The translations under genes and the position numbers were made by a program. DNA of 64,000 nucleotides from Novosphingobium malaysiense (GTDB lineage Bacteria; Pseudomonadota; Alphaproteobacteria; Sphingomonadales; Sphingomonadaceae): positions 82,501-146,500 of the forward strand of contig NZ_JTDI01000002.1 of assembly GCF_000802225.1 (NCBI RefSeq), read 5' to 3'. This document shows positions 24,574-34,072 of the stretch, piece after piece. The notes below the pieces were generated by a model. That model was not told the DNA's origin. It made no database searches and was given only the letters and a program-made list of their open reading frames with translations. The stretch's first letter is position 1, and every line of letters starts with the position of its first letter.

Positions 24574-26570
24574 GACTTCAGGTCCGGTGCCGTCGCTTCG
24601 CCCTTCAGCATCGCGATCGCCTCGTCGAGGCTCATCATCTTCTGCTGCTGTTCGCCCAGCGTGCGCACGGCAACCGTGCCCTCCTCGGCCTCGCGCTTGC
24701 CGACGACCAGCAGGTGCGGGATCTTCTTCAGCGAGTGTTCGCGCACCTTGTAGTTGATCTTCTCGTTGCGAAGATCGGTCTCGACGCGCACGCCTGCGGC
24801 CTTGAGCTTCGCGGTCACGTCCTGCGCATAGGCATCGGCATCGGAGACGATGGTGGCGACCACCGCCTGCACCGGCGCGAGCCAGACCGGCAGCTTACCC
24901 GCGAAGTGCTCGATCAGGATGCCGATGAAGCGTTCATAGGAGCCGAAGATCGCACGGTGCAGCATGACCGGGCGGTGCTTTTCGCCATCCTCACCGATGT
25001 AGCTGGCATCGAGCCGTTCGGGCAGCATGCGGTCGGACTGGATCGTGCCGACCTGCCAGGTGCGGCCGATCGCATCGGTGAGGTGCCATTCCAGCTTGGG
25101 CGCGTAGAACGCACCTTCGCCCGGCAGTTCCTCCCAGCCGTATTCGTCGGAGGCAAGCCCGGCGCGCTCCACGGCATCGCGCAGTTCCTGCTCGGCCTTG
25201 TCCCACAGGTCGTCGCTGCCGATGCGGTTGTCCGGGCGCAGCGCCAGCTTGATCGAATAGCTGAAGCCGAAGTCCTGGTAGACGCGGTTCGCCAGTTCGC
25301 AGAAGGCCTGCACCTCGTCGACGATCTGGTCCTCGCGGCAGAAGATATGCGCGTCGTCCTGCGTGAACTGGCGCACGCGCATGAGGCCATGCAGCGCGCC
25401 GTGTGGCTCGTTGCGGTGGCAGCAGCCGTTCTCGTAGAGGCGCAGCGGCAGTTCGCGGTAGGACTTGATGCCTTGGCGGAAGATCAGCACGTGCGCCGGG
25501 CAGTTCATCGGCTTGAGCGCCATCCAGTCGGCGTCGTCCGAGACCAGCGGGCCTTCGTCCTCGGTGTTCGGCACCTCGTCGGGGATGACGAACATGTTCT
25601 CGCGGTACTTGCCCCAGTGGCCGGACTGCTCCCACTGGCGCGCGTCCATCACCTGCGGGGTCTTCACCTCGCGGTAGCCGGCACCATCGATGGCGCGGCG
25701 CATGTAGGCTTCCAGCTCGCGCCAAATCACATAGCCCTTGGGGTGCCAGAACACCGAACCATGCGCTTCGGGCTGCAGGTGGAACAGGTCCATCTCGCCC
25801 GCCAGCTTGCGATGGTCGCGCTTGGCCGCTTCCTCGAGGCGCGTGAGGTGCGCGTTGAGCTGCTTCTTGTTGAGCCAGCCGGTGCCGTAGATGCGCGTGA
25901 GCTGCGCGTTCTTCTGGTCGCCGCGCCAGTAGGCACCCGCCACGCGCATCAGCTTGAACGCCTGCGGATCGAGCTTGCCGGTGCTGGGCAGGTGGGGCCC
26001 GCGGCACATGTCGAGCCAGTCCTCGCCCGACCAGTAGACCGTCAGGTCCTCGCCTTCGGGCAGTTCGGCAGCCCATTCGGCCTTGAACTGCTCGCCGTCC
26101 GCCTTCCACTTGGCGATCAGGTCTTCGCGGGTCCAGACTTCGCGGCGCAGCGGCTTGTCGGCCTTGATGATCTCGCGCATCTTTTCCTCGATGGCGGGAA
26201 GATCGTCCATGCCGAAAGGCTCGCGCGAGGCGGGGGCCATGACGTCGTAGTAGAACCCGTCGTCGGTCGCCGGACCGAAGGTGATCTGCGTGCCGGGCCA
26301 GAGCGCCTGCACCGCTTCGGCCAGCACGTGGGCAAAGTCGTGGCGGGCGAGTTCGAGCGCCTCTTCCTCGTCGCGGCCGGTGACCAGCGCCAGTTCGGCA
26401 TCGCCAGTGAACGGCCGGGAGAGGTCGACCATCTCGCCGTCGACTTTCGCGGCAAGCGCGGCCTTGGCAAGGCCGGGGCCGATCGCTGCGGCGACATCCG
26501 CCGGGGTCGAGCCTTCGGGCATCTCGCGAACCGAACCGTCGGGCAGGCTGATCTTGAACATCTCGGACAT
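24570..26570 (-). CDS. thrS: Threonyl-tRNA synthetase
   Basis: Class II synthetase of 666 aa that charges tRNA-Thr. It contains an N-terminal TGS domain (residues 1-65), the second additional (editing) domain with the HxxxH-type motif ([10 protein letters not shown]), the class II catalytic core with motif 2 [17 protein letters not shown], zinc ligands around MNCPAH and a C-terminal anticodon-binding domain. The start ATG 26570 gives the family N-terminus; the in-frame upstream extension to 26642 is leader. A Thr-rich leader peptide lies 168 bp upstream, indicating control by threonine charging. Confidence 0.97.
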   Translation of the reverse strand: MSEMFKISLPDGSVREMPEGSTPADVAAAIGPGLAKAALAAKVDGEMVDLSRPFTGDAELALVTGRDEEEALELARHDFAHVLAEAVQALWPGTQITFGPATDDGFYYDVMAPASREPFGMDDLPAIEEKMREIIKADKPLRREVWTREDLIAKWKADGEQFKAEWAAELPEGEDLTVYWSGEDWLDMCRGPHLPSTGKLDPQAFKLMRVAGAYWRGDQKNAQLTRIYGTGWLNKKQLNAHLTRLEEAAKRDHRKLAGEMDLFHLQPEAHGSVFWHPKGYVIWRELEAYMRRAIDGAGYREVKTPQVMDARQWEQSGHWGKYRENMFVIPDEVPNTEDEGPLVSDDADWMALKPMNCPAHVLIFRQGIKSYRELPLRLYENGCCHRNEPHGALHGLMRVRQFTQDDAHIFCREDQIVDEVQAFCELANRVYQDFGFSYSIKLALRPDNRIGSDDLWDKAEQELRDAVERAGLASDEYGWEELPGEGAFYAPKLEWHLTDAIGRTWQVGTIQSDRMLPERLDASYIGEDGEKHRPVMLHRAIFGSYERFIGILIEHFAGKLPVWLAPVQAVVATIVSDADAYAQDVTAKLKAAGVRVETDLRNEKINYKVREHSLKKIPHLLVVGKREAEEGTVAVRTLGEQQQKMMSLDEAIAMLKGEATAPDLKS

Positions 26571-26666
26571 CGAAACTCGTCTTTCCGTTTCTGGCAATCG
26601 GGCCGTTTCCAGCCTTATTGGACCTTGAGCGGGCCATGGCACAGGCGCGCGCGCGGGTGAAGCTTC

Positions 26667-26723
26667 GGCGTCAGCTAATTTTGTCCGTTCGGGAGGTGAC
26701 GCCAGCCGCCCGAACCCCGGGCG
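26667..26723 (-). promoter_or_regulatory. Mutually exclusive stems in the thrS leader (putative attenuator)
   Basis: Read on the minus strand after the leader peptide stop: stem A pairs 26718-26723 with 26707-26712 (CGCCCG/CGGGCG); stem B pairs 26709-26715 with 26687-26693 (GTTCGGG/CCCGAAC); stem C pairs 26697-26703 with 26667-26673 (GGCGTCA/TGACGCC). B shares bases with A and crosses C, so A+C and B are alternatives, as in ribosome-controlled attenuators. No U-tract follows either state, so the output (Rho, translation, or another mechanism) is open. Confidence 0.55.
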
Positions 26724-26738
26724 ACGGTGGCTGCGCGT

Positions 26739-26810
26739 TCAGGCCGCGACCAACCGTGCCCGGGCGTGCCGGGTAGTGGTGGTGGTAGTCGTGGTGCGCT
26801 GCTGCGTCAT
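26739..26810 (-). CDS. Threonine-rich leader peptide of thrS
   Basis: A 23-codon ORF (ATG 26810, stop 26739) with eight consecutive Thr codons (26772-26795) after MTQQR. Runs of the regulatory amino acid are the mark of attenuation leader peptides, and it lies directly upstream of thrS in the same direction. An in-frame ATG at 26846 would give a 35-aa version with three more Thr. A 7-bp hairpin (CGGTCGC/GCGACCG, 26811-26830) abuts the inner start, which favours the outer start or structured control. It is too short to be found by length-based gene calling. Confidence 0.75.
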   Translation of the reverse strand: MTQQRTTTTTTTTRHARARLVAA

Positions 26811-26906
26811 GCCGGTCGCTGTAGCGACCGATCGCGGAAATGTCATCCGTCAAGTGCGTCGTGGCGGAATTGCCGGTGACGCCCGGCGCAAGAAGGCTGA
26901 CGGCCT

Positions 26907-27542
26907 TCATGCATATTCGTGATCGCACCCGGCCAGATCCGCACGCACGAGCGCGGTGAGCAGCGAGGGAAGCTTGTCCTTTCCGACGAGGTCGGAAAGG
27001 CCGGCGGCATCGTCTCCGAGTTCGATCTTGTGCGCCACGTCGAGGGCCTTCCTGTCGGCGAACGGTTGAAGTTCATTCCACACGCCCTGGGCCTCGCGTG
27101 CGAAGATTTCGGCGCCGAGCGGGCCGATACCGTTGAATTCCTGCAGCAGTTCGAGGATGCGGGCGCCATCGCCGTCGGCCTTCTCGCGCAGCTTGCGCAA
27201 GTCGCCGCCATAGCATTCCTTGAGCAGCGCGCTGGTCTTCGCGAGCTTGGTCGAGGTGCTTTCGTCGAAGCGGGCATAGCCGTGTTCATTGAGCACTTTC
27301 ACGCGCTCTTTCCAACTCGCGTCGCACATGTGATCGACCGTCGTGAGGCCGGCATCGTTGAGCGCGCGCGCAGCCTCTACTGCCTGGCGCGCCCCGATCC
27401 GGGCGCTGAACAGCAGGCAGGCGACCAGCCACTGGAAAAGCGGCATCGGCTCGTTGCGGTCGAGAGCGATGCCGATCTCTTCGGCATAAGTCGTGCCGTG
27501 GTCGGCGACCAGACGCCGGGCGCGGTCTTTTTTAGAAGCCAT
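26907..27542 (-). CDS. HhH-GPD superfamily (endonuclease III-like) protein
   Basis: A 211-aa helical protein resembling the DNA glycosylase HhH-GPD fold: an N-terminal helical part (FQWLVACLLFSARIGARQA) like the Nth core, and the helix-hairpin-helix FNGIGPLGAEIF near residue 140. The C-terminal four-cysteine Fe-S loop of endonuclease III is absent, and I see no certain catalytic Lys/Asp pair, so activity on DNA is not proven. ATG 27542 is chosen; upstream in-frame codons to 27566 overlap no ribosome site. Confidence 0.75.
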   Translation of the reverse strand: MASKKDRARRLVADHGTTYAEEIGIALDRNEPMPLFQWLVACLLFSARIGARQAVEAARALNDAGLTTVDHMCDASWKERVKVLNEHGYARFDESTSTKLAKTSALLKECYGGDLRKLREKADGDGARILELLQEFNGIGPLGAEIFAREAQGVWNELQPFADRKALDVAHKIELGDDAAGLSDLVGKDKLPSLLTALVRADLAGCDHEYA

Positions 27543-27584
27543 GCAGCGGGAACGTGCAGGCGGCATTCGCGTTCCCGGAGCCGA

Positions 27585-28904
27585 TCAGCCGGCGCGGTCC
27601 GCGCGGCGGTTCAGCAGATGGACGATAAGCCACCCGGCCGTGATGCAGACAAAGGGCATGACCGGATAATGGAAACGCGACTGGCCGGAAAAGACCACGC
27701 AGATCAGCGTCGGGTAGAGCGCGATGCCATAGGGCAGCAGCCACCAGCCGATCCAGCGCTGCCCGTCGCGATGCCGCTTCACCAGCATGACGAAGAAGGC
27801 CAGGGCGAAGGCCAGCATCAGCACGGCGTAATAGGCCTGGTTGGCATAGCGCACGGCCCGGTACACGGCTTCGAAGCGCTCATACCCGGGCGCGCCGCCC
27901 TGATAGGCCCATTCGGCCTCGCCATCGGGCAGCCACAGGCGCATCAGCTTTTTCGGGGCCAGCGCGAGGAACTTGTCGGGGTTCTGCTCGATCCATTCAA
28001 GGCCGAGCCGCTTGGCTTCGGCATCGCGGCTCACTTCGTCGAGGCCGGGCCGGGCCATCAGCTCCTGCACCACCGGCGCATCGGGGGTGTAGTCGCCTGT
28101 CGCGGTGTCGTGGTTGCCGGTCAGCAGCGTGTAGCCGCCGTTGGTCGAGATCATCACCCAGTGATCGAGCTGCGCGTGGTTGCGGATGCTCCACGGCAGC
28201 ACGGTCAGCATGGCGACGCCCAGCACCAGCAGCCCTTCGCCGAACAGCCGCGGGAAACGCTGCCAGATCTGGCGCTGACGTAGCCATTCGATGGCGAAGA
28301 GCAGCGGGATCACCACCACGGTCTGCGCTTTCACCAGCGTGGCGAAGCCGAAGATCAGGCCGGCGCCGACGAGCTGCCAGCGGTTGGTGCGCGTGACGAT
28401 TGCCCAGCACCCCGCCATCAGCAGCATCGTGTAGAACACTTCGGTCAGCGCCAGCGGCACATAGCCGATGGCGTTGGGATAGACCGCGAGCAGCAGCAGC
28501 CCGGCGCGCGCCGCCGCTTCCGATCCGAACAGCCGCCGGCCCAGCGCCAGCGTCAGCAGCCCGATCAGCATCGCGCTCACCAGATTGAACAGGCCGAGCA
28601 CCACCGTCGAGGCGCCGAACTGGGCAAACACCAGCGAAAGCGCGATCGGCCATCCCGGCGGCCAGAAGGCGGTCGGCTGACTGGCATTGTCGAGATAGCC
28701 GTTGCCCGCCGCGAGGCTGACGGCGCGGATGTAATACCATTCCGCATCGGATGTCGGCGCCACGTCGATCATCAGCACCGCGACGCGCAACGCGAAATAG
28801 AGAGCCCATATCGCCAGCAGCACCGAGCGTTCCGTCCCGAACCATTCGAGCCGCTGTGCGAGCGGCGAGGGAGGGGAGGGGAAGCGAATGACCTGGGCGC
28901 TCAT
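27585..28904 (-). CDS. GT39/ArnT-like membrane glycosyltransferase
   Basis: A 439-aa multi-pass inner-membrane protein of the PMT/ArnT (GT-C) type that moves a sugar from a polyprenyl-phosphate donor onto a lipid, glycan or protein outside the membrane. The first periplasmic loop has the catalytic acidic residues (PTSDAEWYYIRA), followed by PGWPIALSL and about ten helices, and a soluble C-terminal part. The acceptor is unknown. It is divergent from the hydrolase at 29019. Confidence 0.85.
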   Translation of the reverse strand: MSAQVIRFPSPPSPLAQRLEWFGTERSVLLAIWALYFALRVAVLMIDVAPTSDAEWYYIRAVSLAAGNGYLDNASQPTAFWPPGWPIALSLVFAQFGASTVVLGLFNLVSAMLIGLLTLALGRRLFGSEAAARAGLLLLAVYPNAIGYVPLALTEVFYTMLLMAGCWAIVTRTNRWQLVGAGLIFGFATLVKAQTVVVIPLLFAIEWLRQRQIWQRFPRLFGEGLLVLGVAMLTVLPWSIRNHAQLDHWVMISTNGGYTLLTGNHDTATGDYTPDAPVVQELMARPGLDEVSRDAEAKRLGLEWIEQNPDKFLALAPKKLMRLWLPDGEAEWAYQGGAPGYERFEAVYRAVRYANQAYYAVLMLAFALAFFVMLVKRHRDGQRWIGWWLLPYGIALYPTLICVVFSGQSRFHYPVMPFVCITAGWLIVHLLNRRADRAG

Positions 28905-29018
28905 GATGGCGCTTCGTGTAGCGGCGGGTGCTTAAGATCGCATTATCTTTGTTGATCTGCCGCCCACCTTGCGCTTGCCGCCTTGTCCTTGCCGCCTGCG
29001 GCCCCCACTATCGCGCGC

Positions 29019-29774
29019 ATGACCCAGACACGCATTCACGCCATGCCCGACGGGCGAGAGATCGCCTACCGCTTCACGCCCGGCCAGGGCCCCGCGCTCG
29101 TGTTCCTGCCCGGCTACATGTCCGACATGGCGGGCGGCAAGGCGACCGCGGTGTTCGAGATGGCGCAGGCCACGGGCGTCGCCTGCCTGCTGCTCGACTA
29201 TTCGGGATGCGGGGAAAGCGGCGGAGATTTCGCCGACGGCTCGCTGACGCGCTGGAAGGAAGAGATCCTCGCCCTGATCGAGGCGCTGAGCATCAAGGGC
29301 GCCGTGCTGATCGGCTCGTCGATGGGCGGCTGGCTGATGCTGCTGGCCGGCCTTGCGCTGGGCGACAAACTCAAGGGCCTGATCGGCATCGCCCCTGCAC
29401 CGGACTTCACCGAATGGGGCATCCCCCAGATGGACAAGGCCCTGCTCGCCGATGGTGAGACGATCTACGAGGACAACCCCTACGGCCCCGAACCGACCCC
29501 CACTCACCCCGGCTTCTGGGCGGAAGGGCAGGCGAACCTGCTGCTTGAAGGCGAGATCGCGCTCGATTGCCCGGTGCGGCTGCTGCATGGCCAGCGCGAT
29601 CCCGACGTGCCGTGGGACATTTCGCTGCAACTGGCCGAAAAGCTCCGTTCAGCCGATGTGCAGGTCACGCTCATCAAGGACGGCGATCACCGCCTTTCGC
29701 GCGACTCCGACATAGCGCTGCTGCTGCGAACGGTAGCCGAGATGATCCTGCCTCGCGGAACGGCGGAAGCCTGA
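29019..29774 (+). CDS. Alpha/beta hydrolase
   Basis: A 251-aa soluble alpha/beta hydrolase. The nucleophile elbow is GSSMGG (Ser at about residue 100), the acid is in RDPDVPWD, and the histidine is in GDHRLS near residue 230. It resembles short acyl-esterase or carboxylesterase proteins found near TPR genes; the substrate is unknown. ATG 29019 is used; an in-frame TTG at 28983 would only add a non-conserved tail. Confidence 0.88.
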   Translation: MTQTRIHAMPDGREIAYRFTPGQGPALVFLPGYMSDMAGGKATAVFEMAQATGVACLLLDYSGCGESGGDFADGSLTRWKEEILALIEALSIKGAVLIGSSMGGWLMLLAGLALGDKLKGLIGIAPAPDFTEWGIPQMDKALLADGETIYEDNPYGPEPTPTHPGFWAEGQANLLLEGEIALDCPVRLLHGQRDPDVPWDISLQLAEKLRSADVQVTLIKDGDHRLSRDSDIALLLRTVAEMILPRGTAEA

Positions 29775-29789
29775 CCGGAGACCGTTCCC

Positions 29790-30662
29790 ATGCCCCTCAC
29801 TCTCATGCTTCCCTTGCTGCTGTCCCAGGCTGCGCCTTACGATATCAACAATCCCTATGCCTCGGCCCTGCCGCGCGAGATCGTCGAGAAGAAAGCCGAC
29901 GAAGACCGCAAGCGGCGCGAAAAGGAGGCAATGGAAGTCGCGCTGCCCTCGTCGCGCCCGTCATCCGGTTGCATGAATTCCGTGGAGTCCGATCCGCAGC
30001 GCTCGGCCGAGTTGGCGCGCAAGGCGCTGACCGATGCCATCGGTCGCGAACGCGTACGGGCGGGACTGTGCCTCGGCGTGGCCTTGAGCGACCTCGGGCA
30101 GTGGGACGATGCGCGGGAAGCCTTCGTCAATGCGCGCGATGCCGCGGCAGACGACGATCATGCCAGTCGTGCGAGACTCGGTGCGATGGCAGGCAACGCG
30201 GCGCTTGCCGGAGGCGCGCCGGGCCAGGCGCTCGGCCTGCTTGCGCCGGCTGCAAGCGAGGCCAATCAGGCCGGCGACACCGCCCTTGCAGCTTCGATCG
30301 CGCTGGATCGGGCACGGGCGCTGGTGGCGGTGAACCAGCCCGGCGAGGCCGCGACCGCGCTGGCGCAGGCGCGCGAGGCGGAGCCGGACAATGCGCAGGC
30401 CTGGCTGCTTTCCGCCACGCTCTCGCGCCGACAGAACAAGCTGATCGAAGCGCAGGCACAGATCGAGAAAGCCGCCCAGCTTGCCCCGCGCGATCCCGAA
30501 ATCGGGCTGGAGGCCGGCGTGATCGCCGTGCTTTCGGGCAAGAACGAGGCCGCGCGCCGGAGCTGGAATTCGGTTGTTGATATGGCGCCGGAAAGTGATG
30601 CAGCGGCCACGGCGCGCCAGTACATCTCCCAACTCGGACCCGAAAGTACCGCGAAACCATGA
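29790..30662 (+). CDS. TPR-repeat protein with signal peptide
   Basis: A 290-aa protein with a short N-terminal hydrophobic segment (residues 3-15) that looks like a signal peptide, a charged coiled stretch ([19 protein letters not shown]), and four to five tetratricopeptide-like repeats from about 75 to 280. It probably acts as a periplasmic scaffold. It is 15 bp after the hydrolase and overlaps the LLM oxidoreductase by four bases (ATGA), so the three are likely one operon. Confidence 0.8.
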   Translation: MPLTLMLPLLLSQAAPYDINNPYASALPREIVEKKADEDRKRREKEAMEVALPSSRPSSGCMNSVESDPQRSAELARKALTDAIGRERVRAGLCLGVALSDLGQWDDAREAFVNARDAAADDDHASRARLGAMAGNAALAGGAPGQALGLLAPAASEANQAGDTALAASIALDRARALVAVNQPGEAATALAQAREAEPDNAQAWLLSATLSRRQNKLIEAQAQIEKAAQLAPRDPEIGLEAGVIAVLSGKNEAARRSWNSVVDMAPESDAAATARQYISQLGPESTAKP

Positions 30663-31639
30663 TTCCTCTCTCGGTCCTCGATCTCGTCTCCGTGCGCGAA
30701 GGCGGCTCCGTCGCCGATGCGCTGGCGATCACGACGCAGACCGCGCAAGTCGCCGAACGCGCCGGGTACAAGCGCTACTGGGTGGCCGAACACCATGGCA
30801 TGGAGGGGATCGCGGGAGGTGCGACCTCGGTCGTGCTGGCCCACCTCGGCAACGCCACCAGCACGATCCGCATCGGCGCCGGCGGCATCATGCTGCCCAA
30901 CCACAATCCCTACGTGATCGCCGAGCAGTTCGGCACGCTCGCCGCGCTGTTTCCCGGCCGGGTCGATCTCGGGCTGGGCCGGGCCGCCGGCGCGGACGGT
31001 CGGCTGGCCAATGCCCTGCGCAAGGACATCGTCGGCGCTGCCGATCATTTCCCGCAGGACGTGGTCGAACTGCAGGCCCGCTTTGCCGGGCAGGCTGTGG
31101 GCGGCGTCGCCTCGCCGCAGGCTTCGGGGGCGGACGTCGACATGTGGATCTTGGGATCGAGCCTGTTCGGCGCGCAGCTCGCGGCCATGCTGGGCCTGCC
31201 TTACGCCTTCGCCTCGCATTTCGCGCCCGCGCTGCTCGATCAGGCGGCCGCGATGTATCGCGAGAAGTTCAAGCCCTCTCAGGTCCTCGACCGGCCGCAC
31301 TTTATGGCCGCGATCAACGTGCTCGCCGCCGATACCGACGAAGAGGCGTGGTATCAGGCCTCCTCGACCGACCAGAGCTTCGTCGCCCTGCGCAGCGGCA
31401 CGCCCGGTAAGCTGAAGCCGCCGGTGCGCGGCTACCGGGAGACGCTGCCGCAGGCCGCGCGCGACATGCTCGGGCAGGTGCGCTCGGTCAGCGCGATCGG
31501 CACACCCCAGACGGTGCGCACGGAAATCGAGGCCTTCGTCGAACGCACGCGCGCGGACGAACTCATCGTCGGTGTCGCCACATTTGACCCGGCTGCCCAG
31601 CAGCGCTCGCTGGAATTGACCATGGACGCACTGGCCTGA
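30659..31639 (+). CDS. LLM-class flavin-dependent oxidoreductase
   Basis: A 326-aa luciferase-like monooxygenase-fold protein, FMN- or F420-type, with [17 protein letters not shown] near residue 35 and [17 protein letters not shown] near 80, typical of the MsnO8-like subgroup that is usually annotated only to family level. The substrate is unknown. Its start overlaps the TPR gene stop. Confidence 0.9.
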   Translation: MIPLSVLDLVSVREGGSVADALAITTQTAQVAERAGYKRYWVAEHHGMEGIAGGATSVVLAHLGNATSTIRIGAGGIMLPNHNPYVIAEQFGTLAALFPGRVDLGLGRAAGADGRLANALRKDIVGAADHFPQDVVELQARFAGQAVGGVASPQASGADVDMWILGSSLFGAQLAAMLGLPYAFASHFAPALLDQAAAMYREKFKPSQVLDRPHFMAAINVLAADTDEEAWYQASSTDQSFVALRSGTPGKLKPPVRGYRETLPQAARDMLGQVRSVSAIGTPQTVRTEIEAFVERTRADELIVGVATFDPAAQQRSLELTMDALA

Positions 31640-31643
31640 CGGA

Positions 31644-31657
31644 TTGATCCTGATCAG
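31644..31657. promoter_or_regulatory. FNR-like box (one mismatch) before the ferredoxin-type reductase
   Basis: TTGATCCTGATCAG matches TTGAT-N4-ATCAA except for the last base. Its centre is 68 bp before ATG 31719, nearly the same spacing as at ccoN. This is the weakest of the sites listed. Confidence 0.35.
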
Positions 31658-31718
31658 GGAAAGACAATTGCGCCGGGGGCATTGACCGAAAGCGAAAATT
31701 ACTGGATCGGGAGCGGCC

Positions 31719-32945
31719 ATGAGCAAAGCAGACGTCGTAATCGTGGGAGCAGGGCATGGCGGGGCGCAGTGCGCCATCGCGCTTCGCCAGAACGGCTTCG
31801 AGGGGACCATCACCGTCATCGGCCGCGAGCCGGAATATCCTTACGAGCGTCCGCCGCTCTCCAAGGAATATTTCGCGCGGGAGAAGACCTTCGACCGGCT
31901 GTATATCCGGCCTCCGACGTTCTGGGCGGAAAAGGAAGTCGATTTCAAGCTCGGCACCGAAGTCCTCAAGGTCGATCCCAAGACGCACGAGCTCAAGCTC
32001 TCCAATGGCGAGACCTTCGGCTACGGCAAGCTGATCTGGGCCACCGGGGGCGACCCGCGCCGCCTGTCGTGTTCGGGCGCGGAGCTTGCCGGCGTGCATG
32101 CCGTGCGCACCCGCGAGGACTGCGACACGCTGATGGCGGAAGTCGACGACGGAACGAAGAACGTCGTCGTGGTCGGCGGCGGCTATATCGGCCTTGAAGC
32201 GGCAGCGGTGCTGTCGAAGTTGGGGCTCAACGTCACGCTGCTCGAGGCCCTGCCGCGCGTGCTGGCGCGTGTCGCCGGCGAGGAGCTTTCGGCGTTCTAC
32301 GAAAAGGAACACCGCGACCACGGCGTTGATCTGCGCACTGAAGTCATGGTCGAATGCCTCGAGGGCGATGGCCACAAGGTCACCGGCGTCAAGCTGGCGG
32401 ACGGCGAGGTGATCCCGGCCGAGGCGGTGATCGTCGGTATCGGCATCGTGCCCGCCGTCGGCCCGCTGATCGCGGCAGGCGCTGCCGGCGCCAACGGCGT
32501 CGATGTGGACGAATACTGCCGCACCTCGCTGCCCGACGTCTACGCCATCGGCGACTGCGCCGCGTTCGCCTGTGAATATGCCGGCGGTAACGTGATGCGC
32601 GTCGAATCGGTGCAGAACGCCAACGACATGGCCACGTGCGTCGCCAAGGCGATCTGCGGCGACGAGAAGCCCTACCATGCCTTCCCGTGGTTCTGGTCCA
32701 ACCAGTACGACCTGCGCCTGCAGACGGCCGGCATCAACGTGGGCTTCGACAAGACTGTGATCCGTGGCAACCCGGATGACCGTGCGTTCTCGGTCGTCTA
32801 CCTGAAGCAAGGCAAGGTCGTGGCGCTCGACTGCGTCAACATGGTCAAGGACTACGTCCAGGGCCGCAAACTGGTCGAAGCGGGTACGGCGCCCGATCTC
32901 GGGAAGCTGGCCGACAAGGACGTGCCGCTCAAGGAACTGCTGTAA
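31719..32945 (+). CDS. FAD-dependent ferredoxin/rubredoxin reductase
   Basis: A 408-aa reductase that passes electrons from NADH to a ferredoxin for an oxygenase or P450. It has the FAD motif GAGHGG at the N-terminus, [12 protein letters not shown], the NADH motif GGGYIG near residue 155, and the flavin-closing DVYAIGDCA near 270, with the reductase C-terminal domain. It could serve the Rieske oxygenases 9-27 kb away, none of which has its own reductase; that is inference. It lies 79 bp after the LLM gene, with a possible FNR site between. Confidence 0.92.
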   Translation: MSKADVVIVGAGHGGAQCAIALRQNGFEGTITVIGREPEYPYERPPLSKEYFAREKTFDRLYIRPPTFWAEKEVDFKLGTEVLKVDPKTHELKLSNGETFGYGKLIWATGGDPRRLSCSGAELAGVHAVRTREDCDTLMAEVDDGTKNVVVVGGGYIGLEAAAVLSKLGLNVTLLEALPRVLARVAGEELSAFYEKEHRDHGVDLRTEVMVECLEGDGHKVTGVKLADGEVIPAEAVIVGIGIVPAVGPLIAAGAAGANGVDVDEYCRTSLPDVYAIGDCAAFACEYAGGNVMRVESVQNANDMATCVAKAICGDEKPYHAFPWFWSNQYDLRLQTAGINVGFDKTVIRGNPDDRAFSVVYLKQGKVVALDCVNMVKDYVQGRKLVEAGTAPDLGKLADKDVPLKELL

Positions 32946-34047
32946 GCCGGTCGCGGGCCCAGTGGGCGGCTTCCGCCACCACGGGGTCGGGATCCTCCAG
33001 CAAGGGCTCGACCTGCGCCAGCAGGCCGGGCCTTTTGCTGTTCCCCGCCGCGTAGAGGCAATTGCGCACGAAGCGGTTGCGGCCGATCCGCTTGATCGGG
33101 CTGCCAGAGAACAGCTTGCGGAACCCGGCATCGTCGAGCGTGAGCAGGTCGGCGAGGTCCGGCGCGGCCAGTTCCGCGCGCGGCAGGAAGGCCTTCATCG
33201 TGTGTGCGGTCTCGGCGAACTTGTTCCAGGGACAGACCGCCAGGCAATCGTCGCAGCCGTAGATGCGGTTGCCCAATCCTTCGCGCAGGTCCTCGGGCAC
33301 CGGGCCCTTGTGCTCGATGGTGAGGTAACTGACGCAGCGCCGGGCATCGAGGCGGTAGGGTGCGGGAAAGGCATCGGTCGGGCAGACGTCCTGGCAGGCC
33401 CGGCAAGATCCGCAGCGGTCGCGGCCCATGTTCGACACCGGCAGGTCGAGCGTCGTGTAGATCTCGCCCAGGAACAGCCATGAGCCGTGATCGCGGCTCA
33501 CCATGTTGGTGTGCTTGCCCTGCCAGCCGAGCCCGGCAGTGGCGGCCAGCGGCTTTTCCATTACCGGCGCGGTATCGGTGAAGACCTTGACGCCGGCCTC
33601 GCCTAGCCCGCGCTTCTCCGTCTCGGCGACGATCCAGCGCGCGAGGTGCTTCAGCGCCTTCTTCACCGTGTCGTGATAGTCCGCCCCTTGCGCGTAGATG
33701 GAGATCCGGCCGACCTCGGACTTGTCGGCAAGGTGCAGGGGATCGTCGGCGGGCGCGTAGCTCATGCCCAGCGCGATCACGCTTTTCGCCTCCGGCCAGA
33801 GGCCTTGCGGCGAACGGCGGTGATGCGCGCGCTCTTCCATCCAGCCCATCGTCCCATGCATCCCCTCCTGCAGCCAGCTATCGAGCCGGGCCGCGCGGTC
33901 TGGATCATCGCTCGCGGGCGCTATGCCGAAGGCACAGAAGCCGAGCATTCGCGCTTCGGCCTCGATATCCTGAGCGAAGGCGCTTAGCGTGGTCTTAACC
34001 GAACCTGCGCCAGTGCTTGCGCTTGCAGTAGGATTGGGTGGCGTCAT
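32929..34047 (-). CDS. queG: Epoxyqueuosine reductase QueG
   Basis: A 372-aa cobalamin- and Fe-S-dependent enzyme that reduces epoxyqueuosine to queuosine in tRNA. The two ferredoxin-type clusters are seen as [12 protein letters not shown] and [13 protein letters not shown], and the N-terminal domain and HEAT-like C-terminus ([14 protein letters not shown]) are complete. The end overlaps the reductase gene by 17 bp tail-to-tail. The start ATG 34047 leaves only 25 bp to the divergent ABC gene; a shorter start is possible but no good codon is seen. Confidence 0.94.
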   Translation of the reverse strand: MTPPNPTASASTGAGSVKTTLSAFAQDIEAEARMLGFCAFGIAPASDDPDRAARLDSWLQEGMHGTMGWMEERAHHRRSPQGLWPEAKSVIALGMSYAPADDPLHLADKSEVGRISIYAQGADYHDTVKKALKHLARWIVAETEKRGLGEAGVKVFTDTAPVMEKPLAATAGLGWQGKHTNMVSRDHGSWLFLGEIYTTLDLPVSNMGRDRCGSCRACQDVCPTDAFPAPYRLDARRCVSYLTIEHKGPVPEDLREGLGNRIYGCDDCLAVCPWNKFAETAHTMKAFLPRAELAAPDLADLLTLDDAGFRKLFSGSPIKRIGRNRFVRNCLYAAGNSKRPGLLAQVEPLLEDPDPVVAEAAHWARDRLTAVP

Positions 34048-34072
34048 GAAGGCTGAACTAGGAGATTGGCCG

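Larger units (their letters stand above)
26571..26906. other. 336-bp gene-free leader region before thrS
   Basis: Apart from the Thr leader peptide and its alternative stems, this stretch holds a weak hairpin at the end of the HhH gene (GAAGGC/GCCTTC, about 26892-26908) and a TTGACG that could be a -35 element near 26850. No other gene is supported. Confidence 0.7.

Noticed and set aside
26671..26928. An 85-codon minus-strand ORF overlapping the Thr leader
   Set aside because: His-rich translation comes from the Thr codon run read in another frame; the leader peptide frame with its Thr run explains the sequence better.
28983..29018. Earlier start for the alpha/beta hydrolase
   Set aside because: It is a TTG with no ribosome site and adds a proline-rich tail not typical of the family.
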